Positions 34,535 through 44,341 of a stretch of DNA of 64,000 nt are shown in pieces (the stretch's first letter is position 1; each line of letters begins with the position of its first letter). The DNA comes from Paenibacillus aestuarii. Its GTDB lineage: Bacteria > Bacillota > Bacilli > Paenibacillales > NBRC-103111. The translations under genes were made by a program, and so were the position numbers. Below the pieces are notes generated by a model. It was not told the DNA's origin and searched no databases. It worked only from the letters and a program-made list of their open reading frames with translations. The stretch spans positions 186,001 through 250,000 of the forward strand of contig NZ_JAQFVF010000023.1 of assembly GCF_027789125.1 (NCBI RefSeq). Direction: 5' to 3'.

Positions 34535-35464
34535 GTGCCCAATATTTGGACACATCTCATTTTCGGCCAAGAATTGTTGACTCATATGGGTCATACCAAC
34601 GTAATGAATGACAAACAGCTCAAGCACGTGCTATCCCTCGGATGTCAAGGTCCGGATTTTTTGTTTTATCATAACTTTCTGCCATGGAAAAAGGACAAGA
34701 AGCTGAGTACGCTCGGAAGCAGCATGCATACGGACGCATGCGGCCCGTTCCTGCTTGATCTGGTTAGGCAAGTTCAAGGCAGGGGCTTGTATAATCCTGC
34801 TGTGCTTTACGTGCTGGGATTCCTGACACATCACATCCTGGATCGCAATATGCATCCTTATGTCTTCTATAAATCGGGATTTAAGAAGTGGAACCACCAG
34901 CGCTTCGAAGTTATTATGGATACGATCGTCCTCAAGCGCAAACGCGGATTGAGCACCTGGGAGACGCCGGTATGGAAAGAAATTTACGTCGGTGAAGCCT
35001 TCCCGCTTGGCATTGTACCTGCGCTTTCGCGCTCCGCCTCCAAGCATTATCCAGTGGCTGCGGACTTATCGGAGAACGATTGGAACGACGCGTACCGGGA
35101 CATGATTCGCGCCCAGAAACTGTTCCATGACCCGTCTGGCATCAAACGCCTCTTGACTTTGGGACAAATCGCGCCCTTCGTCTATACCAAAAAGCCGGCT
35201 CCGCTCGATTACATGAACGAAGCCAAGGCCGTCTGGAATTGCCCCACATCGCTTGCCGAAACGTATACGTACAGCGTATGGGATTTATGGGATATTGCAT
35301 TGGAAGACGGCCTCACGGTTCTGCATGCCGCTATCCGAGCGCTGCAGAGCGGTAAGGACGCCGATTTCGCCGCCTTCTCGCACGTGCTGGGGAATCGATC
35401 TTACGAAACCGGCAAACCTTGCGGAGAAGGCCATGAAATCGTACATGTTCAGCCGATCATCTAA
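34535..35464 (+). CDS. Zinc-dependent phospholipase C-like protein
   Basis: A 309-aa protein of the Zn_dep_PLPC (PF00882) type. It starts PNIWTHLIFGQELL and has His/Asp residues of the family: GCQGPDFLFYHNFLP, SSMHTD and FLTHHILDRNMHPY. Members may be phospholipases or only share the fold. No signal peptide is visible, unlike secreted PLCs. The second GTG (34535) is taken as start, as AAGGGGTG lies 6-8 nt upstream and overlaps the first GTG (34526). Its stop overlaps the stop of the convergent M3 gene. Confidence 0.8.
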   Translation: MPNIWTHLIFGQELLTHMGHTNVMNDKQLKHVLSLGCQGPDFLFYHNFLPWKKDKKLSTLGSSMHTDACGPFLLDLVRQVQGRGLYNPAVLYVLGFLTHHILDRNMHPYVFYKSGFKKWNHQRFEVIMDTIVLKRKRGLSTWETPVWKEIYVGEAFPLGIVPALSRSASKHYPVAADLSENDWNDAYRDMIRAQKLFHDPSGIKRLLTLGQIAPFVYTKKPAPLDYMNEAKAVWNCPTSLAETYTYSVWDLWDIALEDGLTVLHAAIRALQSGKDADFAAFSHVLGNRSYETGKPCGEGHEIVHVQPII

Positions 35465-37155
35465 AGCTGGGTATCATCCACTTGGTCAAGCCAGGCTTCG
35501 ATATGGCCGATAATGGAAGCGACACAGCCATCTTGGAACGGCGAGATGAGATCCGCCACTTCAACCAACGATAAGAACGACTGGCTCCCGCCTTGCTTGC
35601 AAAGACGCAAATAGTCTTGCCAAGCCTGTTCGGGAGTTTCGTTTGCCCGCTTCCAGAATTGCAGAGCGCACACTTGCGCAAGCGTGTAGTCAATGTAATA
35701 GAACGGGCTTTTGAAAATATGCGGCTGCTGCTGCCAGAATCCACCTCTTTCCAAATATGCCTGATCTTCGTAGACGCGATGCGGCAAATATTTGCGTTCG
35801 ATTTCACGCCAAACCAGCTTGCGCTCTGCCGGCGATAGGTTCGGCTGCTCGTAGACGCGGTGCTGGAATTCATCAACAGCTACGCCGTAAGGGATGAACA
35901 TGAGCGAATCGCTCAAATGTTTGAACTTGTATTTGTCCGTCTCCTCCGCGAAGAACAGCTCCATCCACGGCCACGCCAGAAACTCCATGCTCATGGAATG
36001 GATCTCGCATGCTTCCAGCGTTGGGAACGTGTACTCAGGCACGGCATAATCGCGGCTGCAATAGCCTTGGAATGCATGGCCCACCTCATGTGTCAATACG
36101 TCGATATCACCGCTCGTTCCATTGAAATTGGAGAAAATGAACGGCGCCTTATACTTGCTAATAAACGAGCAGTAACCGCCGACGCGCTTCCCTTTCTTGG
36201 CGACAAGGTCCATTAAGCCGTTGTCAATCATAAAATTGAAAAATTCATTTGTTTCCGGCGAAAGCTCCGCATACATCCTGCGGGCCTGCTCGACAATCCA
36301 GTCCGGTCCGCCTTGAGGCTTCGGATTGCCGGTCGCGAATATATATTTATCATCATAGTAACGAAGCGATTCCACGCCGATCCTGGCCTTCTGACGATCC
36401 TTCAACTTCGTAGCTACCGGAACGATGTGCGTAAGCACTTGATCGCGGAACGCTTGCACTTGCCCGGCGTTATAGTCGGAACGATTAAGGCGTATGTAGG
36501 CTAACTCAACAAAGTTGGAAAAACCGAGCTTGCGGGCAATTGTCGTGCGAATGCGAACGAGCTGGTCGTATATATCATCCAACTCGGCCTCGTTTTCCTC
36601 AAAGAAGTTATACTTCATATCATTCGCAGCTTTCCGCACCGTTCTGTCCGTTGACAATTGAAATGGCGCCAATTGCGACAAATTTCGCTCTTCGCCCTCA
36701 TACATCAGCTTCGCCGATGCGAGCAGCTTGGAGTATTCACTGGCCAGCTTATTCTCCTGAACCAAATCATCGACGATTTCTGGAGAGAACGTACGAAGGG
36801 AAAGCTCCGCGATCGTAAATAGCTGTTTGCCCCATTTCGCTTCCAGCTCGCTGCGATAAGGCGAATCGACCAAAGCTTGATAATACTCCGTAATCAAACC
36901 CTGATAAAGCGGCGCGTGCTCATCGATGAACTCTTGTTCCGCTTTGTAAAACGCGTCTGTCGTATCCATTGTGTGCCGGATCCGTGCAATCGCTTCCATG
37001 GATTCGTATTCGCCACGGAGATTGACGATGGCTTCCATCGCATGATCTTGCTCTGCGAACGAGCCCGATTGCGCGAAGCGGTCGAGCAAGGTATGAAACT
37101 CTTGGTCCAATGCAGCGAAATCAGGTCTGACATATTCAAATTGTTGGAATTTCAT
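35461..37155 (-). CDS. M3 family oligoendopeptidase
   Basis: A 564-aa zinc peptidase of the PepF/M3 group. The active-site THEVGHAFQGY (HExxH) is near residue 345 and the third ligand Glu lies in LEACEIHSMSMEF about 30 residues later. It degrades short peptides in the cytosol. ATG 37155, with AAGGAGG 8 nt upstream, is preferred over the longer in-frame start. The length fits the 560-aa M3 subgroup. Confidence 0.92.
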   Translation of the reverse strand: MKFQQFEYVRPDFAALDQEFHTLLDRFAQSGSFAEQDHAMEAIVNLRGEYESMEAIARIRHTMDTTDAFYKAEQEFIDEHAPLYQGLITEYYQALVDSPYRSELEAKWGKQLFTIAELSLRTFSPEIVDDLVQENKLASEYSKLLASAKLMYEGEERNLSQLAPFQLSTDRTVRKAANDMKYNFFEENEAELDDIYDQLVRIRTTIARKLGFSNFVELAYIRLNRSDYNAGQVQAFRDQVLTHIVPVATKLKDRQKARIGVESLRYYDDKYIFATGNPKPQGGPDWIVEQARRMYAELSPETNEFFNFMIDNGLMDLVAKKGKRVGGYCSFISKYKAPFIFSNFNGTSGDIDVLTHEVGHAFQGYCSRDYAVPEYTFPTLEACEIHSMSMEFLAWPWMELFFAEETDKYKFKHLSDSLMFIPYGVAVDEFQHRVYEQPNLSPAERKLVWREIERKYLPHRVYEDQAYLERGGFWQQQPHIFKSPFYYIDYTLAQVCALQFWKRANETPEQAWQDYLRLCKQGGSQSFLSLVEVADLISPFQDGCVASIIGHIEAWLDQVDDTQL

Positions 37156-37264
37156 GCGCTTAGCCTCCTTGGGGCAACGGTCAATTTTTTTAACCATTGA
37201 TCTACTTCTAATTTACACCATCTTTATAAAGCTGGGAATGAGTAATTTGGATGAACTGCGCAGC

Positions 37265-37303
37265 AAAAAGCCCGCTTCATGCAGGAACGCAGAAAGCAGG
37301 CTT
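37265..37303 (-). terminator. ung terminator
   Basis: Minus-strand AAGCCTGCTT / AAGCGGGCTT stem (one G-U), then TTTTT. Confidence 0.85.
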
Positions 37304-37312
37304 AGCGAATGT

Positions 37313-37990
37313 TTAGAAGTCCTCAATATTCGGGATTTGCCAGTCTATCTCAGGGCTTCCCAATTCACGCAAATACTGATTAGCCTTGGAATAAGGCTTG
37401 CTCCCGAAAAAGCCGCGGTATGCAGATAACGGGCTCGGGTGCGGCGAGGCGATAATTTTATGTTTCACGGTATCGATCATTTTCGTCTTCGCTTGCGCAT
37501 GACCGCCCCACAGGATAAACACGACAGGCTTCTCTCGCTCATTCAGCGTTTGAATGACTGCGTCCGTGAATGATTCCCAACCTTTGTTCTTATGAGAATT
37601 CGCTTCAGCCTCGCGTACGGTAAGCACGGTATTCAGCAGCAGCACCCCCTGCTCGGCCCATTTCGTCAGATACCCGTGATTCGGAACCGGACAGCCGAGA
37701 TCCGCCTGCAGCTCTTTGTACATATTTTGCAGCGAAGGCGGAATGGCAATGCCGGGCTGTACAGAGAAGCTAAGACCATGCGCTTGACCTCTGCCGTGGT
37801 AAGGATCTTGACCCAGAATGACCACCTTGGTATCGGCCAAGGAAGTCGTGTGAAGGGCTTGGAACACAAGTTGTTTTTCCGGGAAAATAGTTCGGGAATG
37901 ATACTCATCGTCAAGAAATTGACTTAACTTGATAAAATAAGGCTTTTGCATCTCCGGTTCCAGACAAGCCGACCAGTCGTTAGTAAACAT
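37313..37990 (-). CDS. ung: Uracil-DNA glycosylase
   Basis: A 225-aa family 1 UDG. It has the water-activating GQDPYHG (Asp62), the FILWGGHAQ region and [13 protein letters not shown], with the catalytic His and Leu loop. It removes uracil from DNA. ATG 37990 has AGAGAGG 8 nt upstream; the GTG at 37999 is inside that site. It follows topB on the same strand at 15 nt, so the two DNA-metabolism genes are probably one operon. Confidence 0.96.
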   Translation of the reverse strand: MFTNDWSACLEPEMQKPYFIKLSQFLDDEYHSRTIFPEKQLVFQALHTTSLADTKVVILGQDPYHGRGQAHGLSFSVQPGIAIPPSLQNMYKELQADLGCPVPNHGYLTKWAEQGVLLLNTVLTVREAEANSHKNKGWESFTDAVIQTLNEREKPVVFILWGGHAQAKTKMIDTVKHKIIASPHPSPLSAYRGFFGSKPYSKANQYLRELGSPEIDWQIPNIEDF

Positions 37991-38005
37991 AATCTGCACC
38001 TCTCT

Positions 38006-40279
38006 CTAATCGGTCTCGGTGCCCAGTTCGCCAGTCGCGGGATCTTTAAGCACAATGCGGCCGTCCACCGGCGTGCCGTCAGCAAGCACGAGCTTCAGCT
38101 TCGCCGTTTTGCCTTTTTGCACGAGTGCCTGGACCTGCGTGTCCGTTAAGCTGCGGCCGAAGCTTTCTTTCCAGATGACGAACTTGCAGCCCTCTTTATA
38201 ATGCGAGCAGCCGTAGCCTTTGCGGCCCATGAACAACGACCCTCCGCAACCAGGCCGCGGACAAGTCGCCAGCACAGTCGGCGCTCCGTCAGGCTGCGTT
38301 TGTTTGGCCGACGCCGCTTTCTTCGGCGCAGCTGCGGCGCTTGTTTGGCGAGAGACGGTCCCTCCCGTTTTGGCAGCGCCTCGCTTGCCGCTGGAGGCCG
38401 CCGGCGTTTCTCCTTCAAAGGCCGTCTTGGCCGCTCTCGCCTGCACCCGAACCTTGTCGACGATCAGCGCTGCAAAACGTTTCACGTTATGCATGAACTG
38501 CTCGTCCGAAGCAGCACCCCTGGCGATTTCATTCAAACGGCGCTCCCATTGGCCGGTCATTTCCGGCGAAGTGAGCAGCTCGACGCCTGCCCCGCGGATC
38601 AATTCGACGGCTGTGCGGCCTTTTTGCGTCAGGGCAATTTTCTTCCCCTGCATATCGATGTATCCCACCTTCTTCAAGCGCTCGATAGTAGCGGCGCGCG
38701 TTGCCGGTGTGCCAAGACCGGAATCTTTCATTGCATCGCGCAATTCTTCATCCTCGATCTGCTTGCCCGCGCTTTCCATCGCTTTGAGCAGGGTGCCTTC
38801 CGTGAAATGCTTTGGCGGCTGCGTATCTTTCTCCTTCACAATCGCATCGCTGCACTGGACACCTGCTGCCGGATCGACGGAAAAAGGTTCCGCCACCTCA
38901 ACCTCCTCTTCCTCCTCATCGGCCTCTTTATCTTTATCTTTGCCTTTGGACGATTTGGGCTTGTCTTTCTTCTGGTCGGCGTAAATCACCTTCCAGCCAA
39001 GCTGCAGCAGCTCTTTGACGGTCGTTTTGAATTGCTCCTGTTCGACCTCCGTCAAGACGGTATGCATTTTATATTCGGCAGGCGGATAAAATTGCGATAA
39101 AAACCGCCGCACAATCATATCGTAAAGCTTCTGCTCGTCCGGACTCAGGCCGCTTGCCTTCCGGTTCGTCGGCAAAATGGCGTGGTGATCCTCCACCTTC
39201 GCCGGGTTGCAGATTGCCTTATTATTTTTGTGGACGAGATTGCGGTTCGCCCCCTGCACCAGCTCCTGATAAGCAGTTCCTTGCAAAGCGGACAGCGCTT
39301 TGTGCATCTCGGGTATGTTTTGCTCCGTCACATAGTTGGAGTTCGTTCTCGGATACGAGATCACCTTATGTTTCTCGTAGAGCGCCTGCGCGGTGTCCAG
39401 CGTCTTTTTCGCCGAAAACCCAAGTTTTCCGTTAGCTTCCCGCTGAAGCAAAGTCAAGTCGTACAGCTTGTACGGGTACTCTTTCGTATCTTTGACTTCA
39501 TATGAAGCTATCCGCGCGGGTTTGCCTTTCACTTTAGCAGCCAGCGCCTCGACCTTTTCTTTGTCCGTCATACGATCGCCCTGCCACATCCCTTTATAGG
39601 TCGTGTCCCCCTGGACGAAGTGGCCTTCAAGCTCAAAAAACTTCAAAGACGAAAAAGCCTCAATCTGCTTCTGACGATCGTAAATGAGCGCCAACACCGG
39701 CGTCTGCACCCGGCCTACGGACAACAGCACATTGTGCTTGGTCGTAAACGCGCGCGAGCCGTTCATGCCGATCAGCCAATCCGCTTCACTGCGTGATCTG
39801 GCCGCCCGGGTCAGGTTCTCATACTCTGAGCCGTCCTTCATCGAAGCAAAACCTTGACGGATCGTCTCAGAAGTGAGGTCTGAGATCCATAAACGCTTGA
39901 CTGGCTGCCGCAGCCCCAAATGCCGCTGAATCAAGGAGAAGATGTGCTGCCCTTCCCGCCCGGCATCGCAAGCATTCACAAGTTTGTCGCACTTTTTGGC
40001 CAGTTCGGCGATAACCTTCAACTGATCATAAGTCCGCGGGTTTGGTACGAGTTTGAATGTTTGAGGAATAATCGGCAAATGATCGATGCTCCACTTTTTA
40101 TATTTCTCATCGTACTGATCAGGTTCAGCCAATTCAATCAAATGACCGATCGCCCATGTAATAATGAAGGAATCGCCTTCCAAATAAGATCGTTTGTTTA
40201 CTGCTTTGGGTTCGATAGCGGACGCAATATTGCGGCCCATATCGGGTTTTTCTGCAATGACTAAAGTTTTCACTACCAT
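38006..40279 (-). CDS. topB: DNA topoisomerase III
   Basis: A 757-aa type IA topoisomerase. The TOPRIM domain has EKPDMG near the start and DAGREGQHI around residue 103. The active-site Tyr lies in ISYPRTNSNY near residue 308. An acidic and lysine-rich insert (KSSKGKDKDKEADEEEEEVEV) lies near 450, an Ala/Lys/Thr-rich linker near 640-680, and a C-terminal zinc-finger-like module (CPRPGCGG ... GCSHYKEGCKF) follows. It decatenates DNA. The start follows AGAGGTATGG. Confidence 0.93.
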   Translation of the reverse strand: MVVKTLVIAEKPDMGRNIASAIEPKAVNKRSYLEGDSFIITWAIGHLIELAEPDQYDEKYKKWSIDHLPIIPQTFKLVPNPRTYDQLKVIAELAKKCDKLVNACDAGREGQHIFSLIQRHLGLRQPVKRLWISDLTSETIRQGFASMKDGSEYENLTRAARSRSEADWLIGMNGSRAFTTKHNVLLSVGRVQTPVLALIYDRQKQIEAFSSLKFFELEGHFVQGDTTYKGMWQGDRMTDKEKVEALAAKVKGKPARIASYEVKDTKEYPYKLYDLTLLQREANGKLGFSAKKTLDTAQALYEKHKVISYPRTNSNYVTEQNIPEMHKALSALQGTAYQELVQGANRNLVHKNNKAICNPAKVEDHHAILPTNRKASGLSPDEQKLYDMIVRRFLSQFYPPAEYKMHTVLTEVEQEQFKTTVKELLQLGWKVIYADQKKDKPKSSKGKDKDKEADEEEEEVEVAEPFSVDPAAGVQCSDAIVKEKDTQPPKHFTEGTLLKAMESAGKQIEDEELRDAMKDSGLGTPATRAATIERLKKVGYIDMQGKKIALTQKGRTAVELIRGAGVELLTSPEMTGQWERRLNEIARGAASDEQFMHNVKRFAALIVDKVRVQARAAKTAFEGETPAASSGKRGAAKTGGTVSRQTSAAAAPKKAASAKQTQPDGAPTVLATCPRPGCGGSLFMGRKGYGCSHYKEGCKFVIWKESFGRSLTDTQVQALVQKGKTAKLKLVLADGTPVDGRIVLKDPATGELGTETD

Positions 40280-40368
40280 ACCTCTTGTCGAAATTTGCTG
40301 TCTTCATTACTCTTCAACTTACATGTATTCGTACCTCAAATGCGGAATTCCTCTTTGACAAATAAAAG

Positions 40369-40869
40369 CTAGAGCTTACTGTCATAATAAAAATGCTCCG
40401 CACGGATCGCACTGCCTAACTCCAGAATACCGTAGGAATACCTTGGCTGCCTTCTTTTATCCGTTGGTGAACCGGGATTAAACATCAGGATGCCGTCTAT
40501 ATTTTGCAGGTACGGAATGTGCGAGTGCCCGAAGATGACCACATCCGGCTGTTCGGCCTGGAACGCCTCCCGTGCCCGCTCCTCCGTCGTTTTGCGATAA
40601 CCGTCGCCGTGAATCATCCCGATGCGATAGCCTTCCAGCGTCAGCAGCTTGCTCATGCCGAACCGTTCACGAATCAGCGGTCCGTCATTATTTCCCGTCA
40701 CACCTTCACAAGGTGCGATTTGTTCCACCAGATCAATGACGAGCGGGCTCACCCAATCGCCTGCATGTAAAATGAGATCGACGCCTTTCAAACCTTGAAT
40801 CAGGGCGTCAGGCAGCTTTTGCACCCGATCCGATAAATGTGTATCCGCAATGACTCCAATTCGCATCAT
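40369..40869 (-). CDS. YfcE-type metallophosphoesterase
   Basis: A 166-aa calcineurin-like phosphodiesterase. It has DTH (metal, near residue 10), HAGDW, TGNND, HGD and GHSHIP in the usual order. Small stand-alone members of this type hydrolyse phosphodiesters; the true substrate is unknown. The true start is the ATG at 40869 with AAGGAG 8 nt upstream; the much longer in-frame ORF crosses the RavA promoter and is not real. Confidence 0.9.
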   Translation of the reverse strand: MMRIGVIADTHLSDRVQKLPDALIQGLKGVDLILHAGDWVSPLVIDLVEQIAPCEGVTGNNDGPLIRERFGMSKLLTLEGYRIGMIHGDGYRKTTEERAREAFQAEQPDVVIFGHSHIPYLQNIDGILMFNPGSPTDKRRQPRYSYGILELGSAIRAEHFYYDSKL

Positions 40870-40981
40870 CTTCCGCGCTCCTTCAACTTGTCCATGAGAA
40901 TCATTGTAACATATTCGATGTTTGCTCTGCAGTTTGGTACAATAAGAGTTATGATTTGATGAAGGAGTGAGGATCAGCTCT

Positions 40982-42283
40982 ATGAAAGAACCGATCGTCG
41001 TGCAGAACAAACTGAGAGAAGCAATGGGACATCTCGAAAAGCGCTTCATGGAACGTGAAGAACTCGTTCGCGTCCTGTTATTAGCCTTGATGAGCGGCGA
41101 AAATGTCCTGCTGGTCGGCCCTCCCGGCTCAGCTAAGTCACAGCTAGCCCGGGCCACGGCGCAGTTGTTCGGCAATGAGCCTTTCTTCGATTACCTGTTA
41201 ACCCGCTTCACAACGCCGGACGAGCTGTTCGGGCCCGTCTCCCTGCAGAAACTGAAGCAGGATGAGTACGTCCGCCTCACGCAAGGTTATTTGCCGGATG
41301 CGCGCTTTGCGTTTTTGGATGAAATTTTCAAGGCCAACAGCGCTATCTTGAACTCCTTGTTATCTGTACTGAATGAACGCGTTTTCTTTAACGGACGCGC
41401 CAAGCAGCAGACTCCGCTGCTCTTCCTGATGGCTGCCTCCAACGAGCTGCCGGAGGACAATGAGCAATTGGCTGCTCTCTATGACCGTTTCCTGTTCCGC
41501 TACGAAGTGGAGTACGTGAAGCAAATTTCCAGTTTCGAACTGATGTTCGGGGCGCCCACAACACCGGTTCCGGCTTTGCTTTCCACCGATCTGGTGAAAC
41601 AGATCAAGGCTCAAGCACTGGACGTTACTTTACCAGAGCCGCTCATTTATATGCTTTTTCAATTGAAGACGGCCTTGGAGGAAAAAGAATACATACTCTC
41701 CGACCGCCGCTGGAATAAAATCGGTCATGCCTGGAAAGTGTCGGCAGCCATTCACGGACGCAGCACAGCGGGCGTCTGGGACACAGTGCTAACGCCGCAT
41801 ATGCTCTGGGACTATCCGGAGGATCTCGTCGAACTGAAGGAAATTTTCAGCGGACTGTTCCAAGAGATGCTCAAAAAAGAAATGGAACAAGAGCTGCCGC
41901 TGCAATCGTACCAACTTACTGTGCGCAAATGGTTGGACAAAGAAGATGAGTTGCATGCTTTTCAATTTAAAAAAGAAGTCGGCGGCGCGCTAAGCAAAGA
42001 AGCTTCCGAGCGGCTAAAACTCGCGCTGGAAGATTGCCGTGTAGAATTGGAAGAAACGGCCAGAAGTTTACGTGGCAGGCTCGTCAATTGGCAGGAAAAG
42101 GAAAAGAAACTGCCGGAATGGATCGCCTCGCAATCTGTGTTCCTGCAATATCCTGAGCAATACGCGGTGAAGTTCACCCATCTGCGCATTCAAGGCGAGC
42201 GCATTTTACAATCCGTTCAAGGGCTGTATCGCACATTGTTTGATCGGGAAATTCCAGGTATTGTGTACGACTATACACTTTAA
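40982..42283 (+). CDS. MoxR-type AAA+ ATPase, RavA-like
   Basis: A 433-aa AAA+ protein. It has Walker A GPPGSAKS near residue 46, Walker B FLDEIFKANSAIL near 106, and sensor region AASNELPEDNEQLAALYDRF. The DELFGP and YLPDARFAFLDEI patterns match the RavA subgroup of MoxR ATPases. RavA works with the VWA protein ViaA in E. coli, affecting respiratory complexes and aminoglycoside sensitivity. Here the downstream gene is a ViaA-like protein, 12 nt away. ATG 40982 with GAGG about 9 nt upstream is preferred over a GTG at 40967. Confidence 0.85.
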   Translation: MKEPIVVQNKLREAMGHLEKRFMEREELVRVLLLALMSGENVLLVGPPGSAKSQLARATAQLFGNEPFFDYLLTRFTTPDELFGPVSLQKLKQDEYVRLTQGYLPDARFAFLDEIFKANSAILNSLLSVLNERVFFNGRAKQQTPLLFLMAASNELPEDNEQLAALYDRFLFRYEVEYVKQISSFELMFGAPTTPVPALLSTDLVKQIKAQALDVTLPEPLIYMLFQLKTALEEKEYILSDRRWNKIGHAWKVSAAIHGRSTAGVWDTVLTPHMLWDYPEDLVELKEIFSGLFQEMLKKEMEQELPLQSYQLTVRKWLDKEDELHAFQFKKEVGGALSKEASERLKLALEDCRVELEETARSLRGRLVNWQEKEKKLPEWIASQSVFLQYPEQYAVKFTHLRIQGERILQSVQGLYRTLFDREIPGIVYDYTL

Positions 42284-42295
42284 GAGGTAATGTGA

Positions 42296-44008
42296 ATGAT
42301 CATACGCTGTACTCGGGTAGACCGTTATGTATTTGACGGCTATGTGCATTCTTCCCGCGTCGCGCAGGAATGGATGCGTGAGGCGGTCCGGCAGTCGCCG
42401 TGGTTTACGCTAGAGCTGTTTGCCGATTTCTTCATGTGCTTCTATTTGACGAAGCCGGAGATCGATGGCACGGTGGAAGAATCCCCTTTTCACCGCTGGC
42501 TCGTCCTGACTCTTCGCAAGCAATATTTCTATGTGACGATCCATCCCCGCACCATCGGGCAAGTAAACGCTGCTTTCAAAACCGCGTTGAAAGCGCTCAT
42601 GTGGCTGACCGAATCGTACGAGAAAGAAGTGAAGCGAAGACAGAAAGAGCAGCAGCAGCTTGTTCATGTCGGCACGCAAGAGAAACAGAAGCAAAGCGGG
42701 CAGGACGAAGCCAAAGTCAGCGAGCGCTTGACGGACAAGCAGATCGAGAAGCTTCGGCTTGTCGGCTACACACTGCAGCAGGGCAAGCGCACTGTGGAAG
42801 ACAAGCAAGAAGCGCTCGATTCGCGCCCGCTCGTCGCAGCGGAGATTCTCGCACTCAAACGCCGCATCCTCGAACTGCAAGAGGAAATGCGCACGGAGTT
42901 TATGAAGCGCGATAAGCTGAAGGCGAAGCTGCGCAAGGCTGAGGAGGAGCTCGAGCGCCGCGAGCGCCAGATGAGCCGCATGACGGCGCGCGATACGGCG
43001 GCGATGAAGGAGATTGAGGACGAGCTGGGCGATTGGCTCGGCCGCGCTTTAAAGGAAACGCTGTCCCTCGAAGAAGCGGACAGCTTTCAGGTGCATGAGC
43101 TCGTGCAAGCCAGCCAGCGGCTCGCGAACCGCCGCTGGGGCAGCGAGCTGGGCAAGCTGAGACGGCAGACGTTCGAACACTACATGCAGTGGATCGACAA
43201 GCTGAAGCGCAGCAAAGATTTGATTGCCTTCCTGCAGGAGGTTGGGCGCAATCTGCATCACCTGCGTGTACAGCGCAAGAAGCTGCGCTCGCCCTACATC
43301 CCTGAAGCGTACGATGACCTGCGCCAGTCAGGCGACATCGCGCACCTGCTGCCGAGTGAAGCCGCGCTGCTGGCGGATGAGGATTTTGAGCCCTATTTTC
43401 TCGTCAAGTGGATGGAAAATAAGCTAATGACGTACAACTACACCGGCCTGTTGGATGAGCCGCAAAAAGGTCCGGTCATCTGCATGCTGGACACGTCCCA
43501 TTCGATGCGCGGCAGCAAGCTGAGGCTGGCACAGCTCTTCACTGCCACCTTCGCCTCTTTCACGCTGCTGGAACGCCGCGACTTTGTTCTGCTGCTGTTC
43601 GGCGCGAAGGGCGAGCTTGTTGAGCATGTGCTGTACCATAAGCGGCCCGACTGGGATCGCTTCTATGGCCTCGCACAGCTCGCTTTTGGCGGCGGCACGA
43701 ATTTCGACGCGCCGCTGGCCCGCGGCATGGACATTGTCGAGCATCAGCCGCATTTTAAGGATGCCGACTTCGTCATGGTGACGGACGGTGTCGGGCAGCT
43801 CTCCGCAGGCATGCTGCAGAAGCTGAGCCAGCTCGGTCACAAAAAGCAGCTGCGCCTCCACTCTCTGATTATCGGCTCCGCCCGCCAACATTTGGCCCAA
43901 AAATACGAAATTGTCGGCGTCTCCCATCAGATCCGGTTTGCAACCGCATGGGATATGCAGGATGTGGTGAAGGACGAGCTTCTGCTCGATGTTTTCGCCA
44001 AACATTAA
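42296..44008 (+). CDS. VWA-domain protein, ViaA-like
   Basis: A 570-aa protein. The N-terminal region is helical. A long charged coiled coil lies at about 110-240. The C-terminal VWA domain has the MIDAS residues DTSHS (about 395-399), GGTNFD (Thr) and VTDG (Asp). It forms a gene pair with the RavA-like ATPase, the arrangement of RavA-ViaA, in which the VWA protein is the ATPase partner. Its start is coupled by GAGG within 8 nt. The coding region has a GC-rich middle. Confidence 0.85.
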   Translation: MIIRCTRVDRYVFDGYVHSSRVAQEWMREAVRQSPWFTLELFADFFMCFYLTKPEIDGTVEESPFHRWLVLTLRKQYFYVTIHPRTIGQVNAAFKTALKALMWLTESYEKEVKRRQKEQQQLVHVGTQEKQKQSGQDEAKVSERLTDKQIEKLRLVGYTLQQGKRTVEDKQEALDSRPLVAAEILALKRRILELQEEMRTEFMKRDKLKAKLRKAEEELERRERQMSRMTARDTAAMKEIEDELGDWLGRALKETLSLEEADSFQVHELVQASQRLANRRWGSELGKLRRQTFEHYMQWIDKLKRSKDLIAFLQEVGRNLHHLRVQRKKLRSPYIPEAYDDLRQSGDIAHLLPSEAALLADEDFEPYFLVKWMENKLMTYNYTGLLDEPQKGPVICMLDTSHSMRGSKLRLAQLFTATFASFTLLERRDFVLLLFGAKGELVEHVLYHKRPDWDRFYGLAQLAFGGGTNFDAPLARGMDIVEHQPHFKDADFVMVTDGVGQLSAGMLQKLSQLGHKKQLRLHSLIIGSARQHLAQKYEIVGVSHQIRFATAWDMQDVVKDELLLDVFAKH

Positions 44009-44055
44009 AAAAGTCCCTATTCCTCTGCTGTCCGGCAGGAGAATAGGGACTCTTT
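44006..44055. terminator. Bidirectional terminator
   Basis: AGTCCCTATTC / GAATAGGGACT 11-bp stem with an inner CTGC / GCAG region, A-rich on the left and T-rich on the right. Confidence 0.9.
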
Positions 44056-44062
44056 CCCATTT

Positions 44063-44260
44063 TCATATCATTTCTTTTATGGTCTGTAAAGATACCCCGG
44101 TCTGATGATACACGTCCATGATGCTAGCTCTTGGGTGCAGGCGAACAAACTCTTTCACTTTCCTTGTTTCCTGAAGGTGAAGTTCGGCACATGGTTTGCA
44201 GCGCTTATCAAAGTTCACCAAGATCACTCGTCCGCACTGCTCGCAATTGGCAATCGACAT
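44063..44260 (-). CDS. YvyF-like (TIGR03826) small zinc protein
   Basis: A 65-aa protein with CEQCG near residue 6 and CKPCAE near residue 22 (a likely zinc ribbon), followed by a helix-turn-helix-like end (ASIMDVYHQTGVSLQTIKEMI). It resembles the flagellar-operon protein family YvyF/TIGR03826, but is shorter than YvyF and not near flagellar genes. AAAGGTGGAG precedes the ATG. Confidence 0.6.
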   Translation of the reverse strand: MSIANCEQCGRVILVNFDKRCKPCAELHLQETRKVKEFVRLHPRASIMDVYHQTGVSLQTIKEMI

Positions 44261-44341
44261 GTTGCTCCACCTTTCTTAGCTATGTAATGAAGATACTACA
44301 ATCATTCGGACGTGTCTGTGACTTTTGGAGGGTATCGGCAA

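Noticed and set aside
38201..39100. Long plus-strand ORFs antisense to topB
   Set aside because: Shadow frames of a GC-rich gene with no ribosome sites or family motifs.
40870..41175. Long N-terminal extension of the metallophosphoesterase
   Set aside because: It runs across the divergent RavA start region, and the family domain starts at the ATG at 40869.
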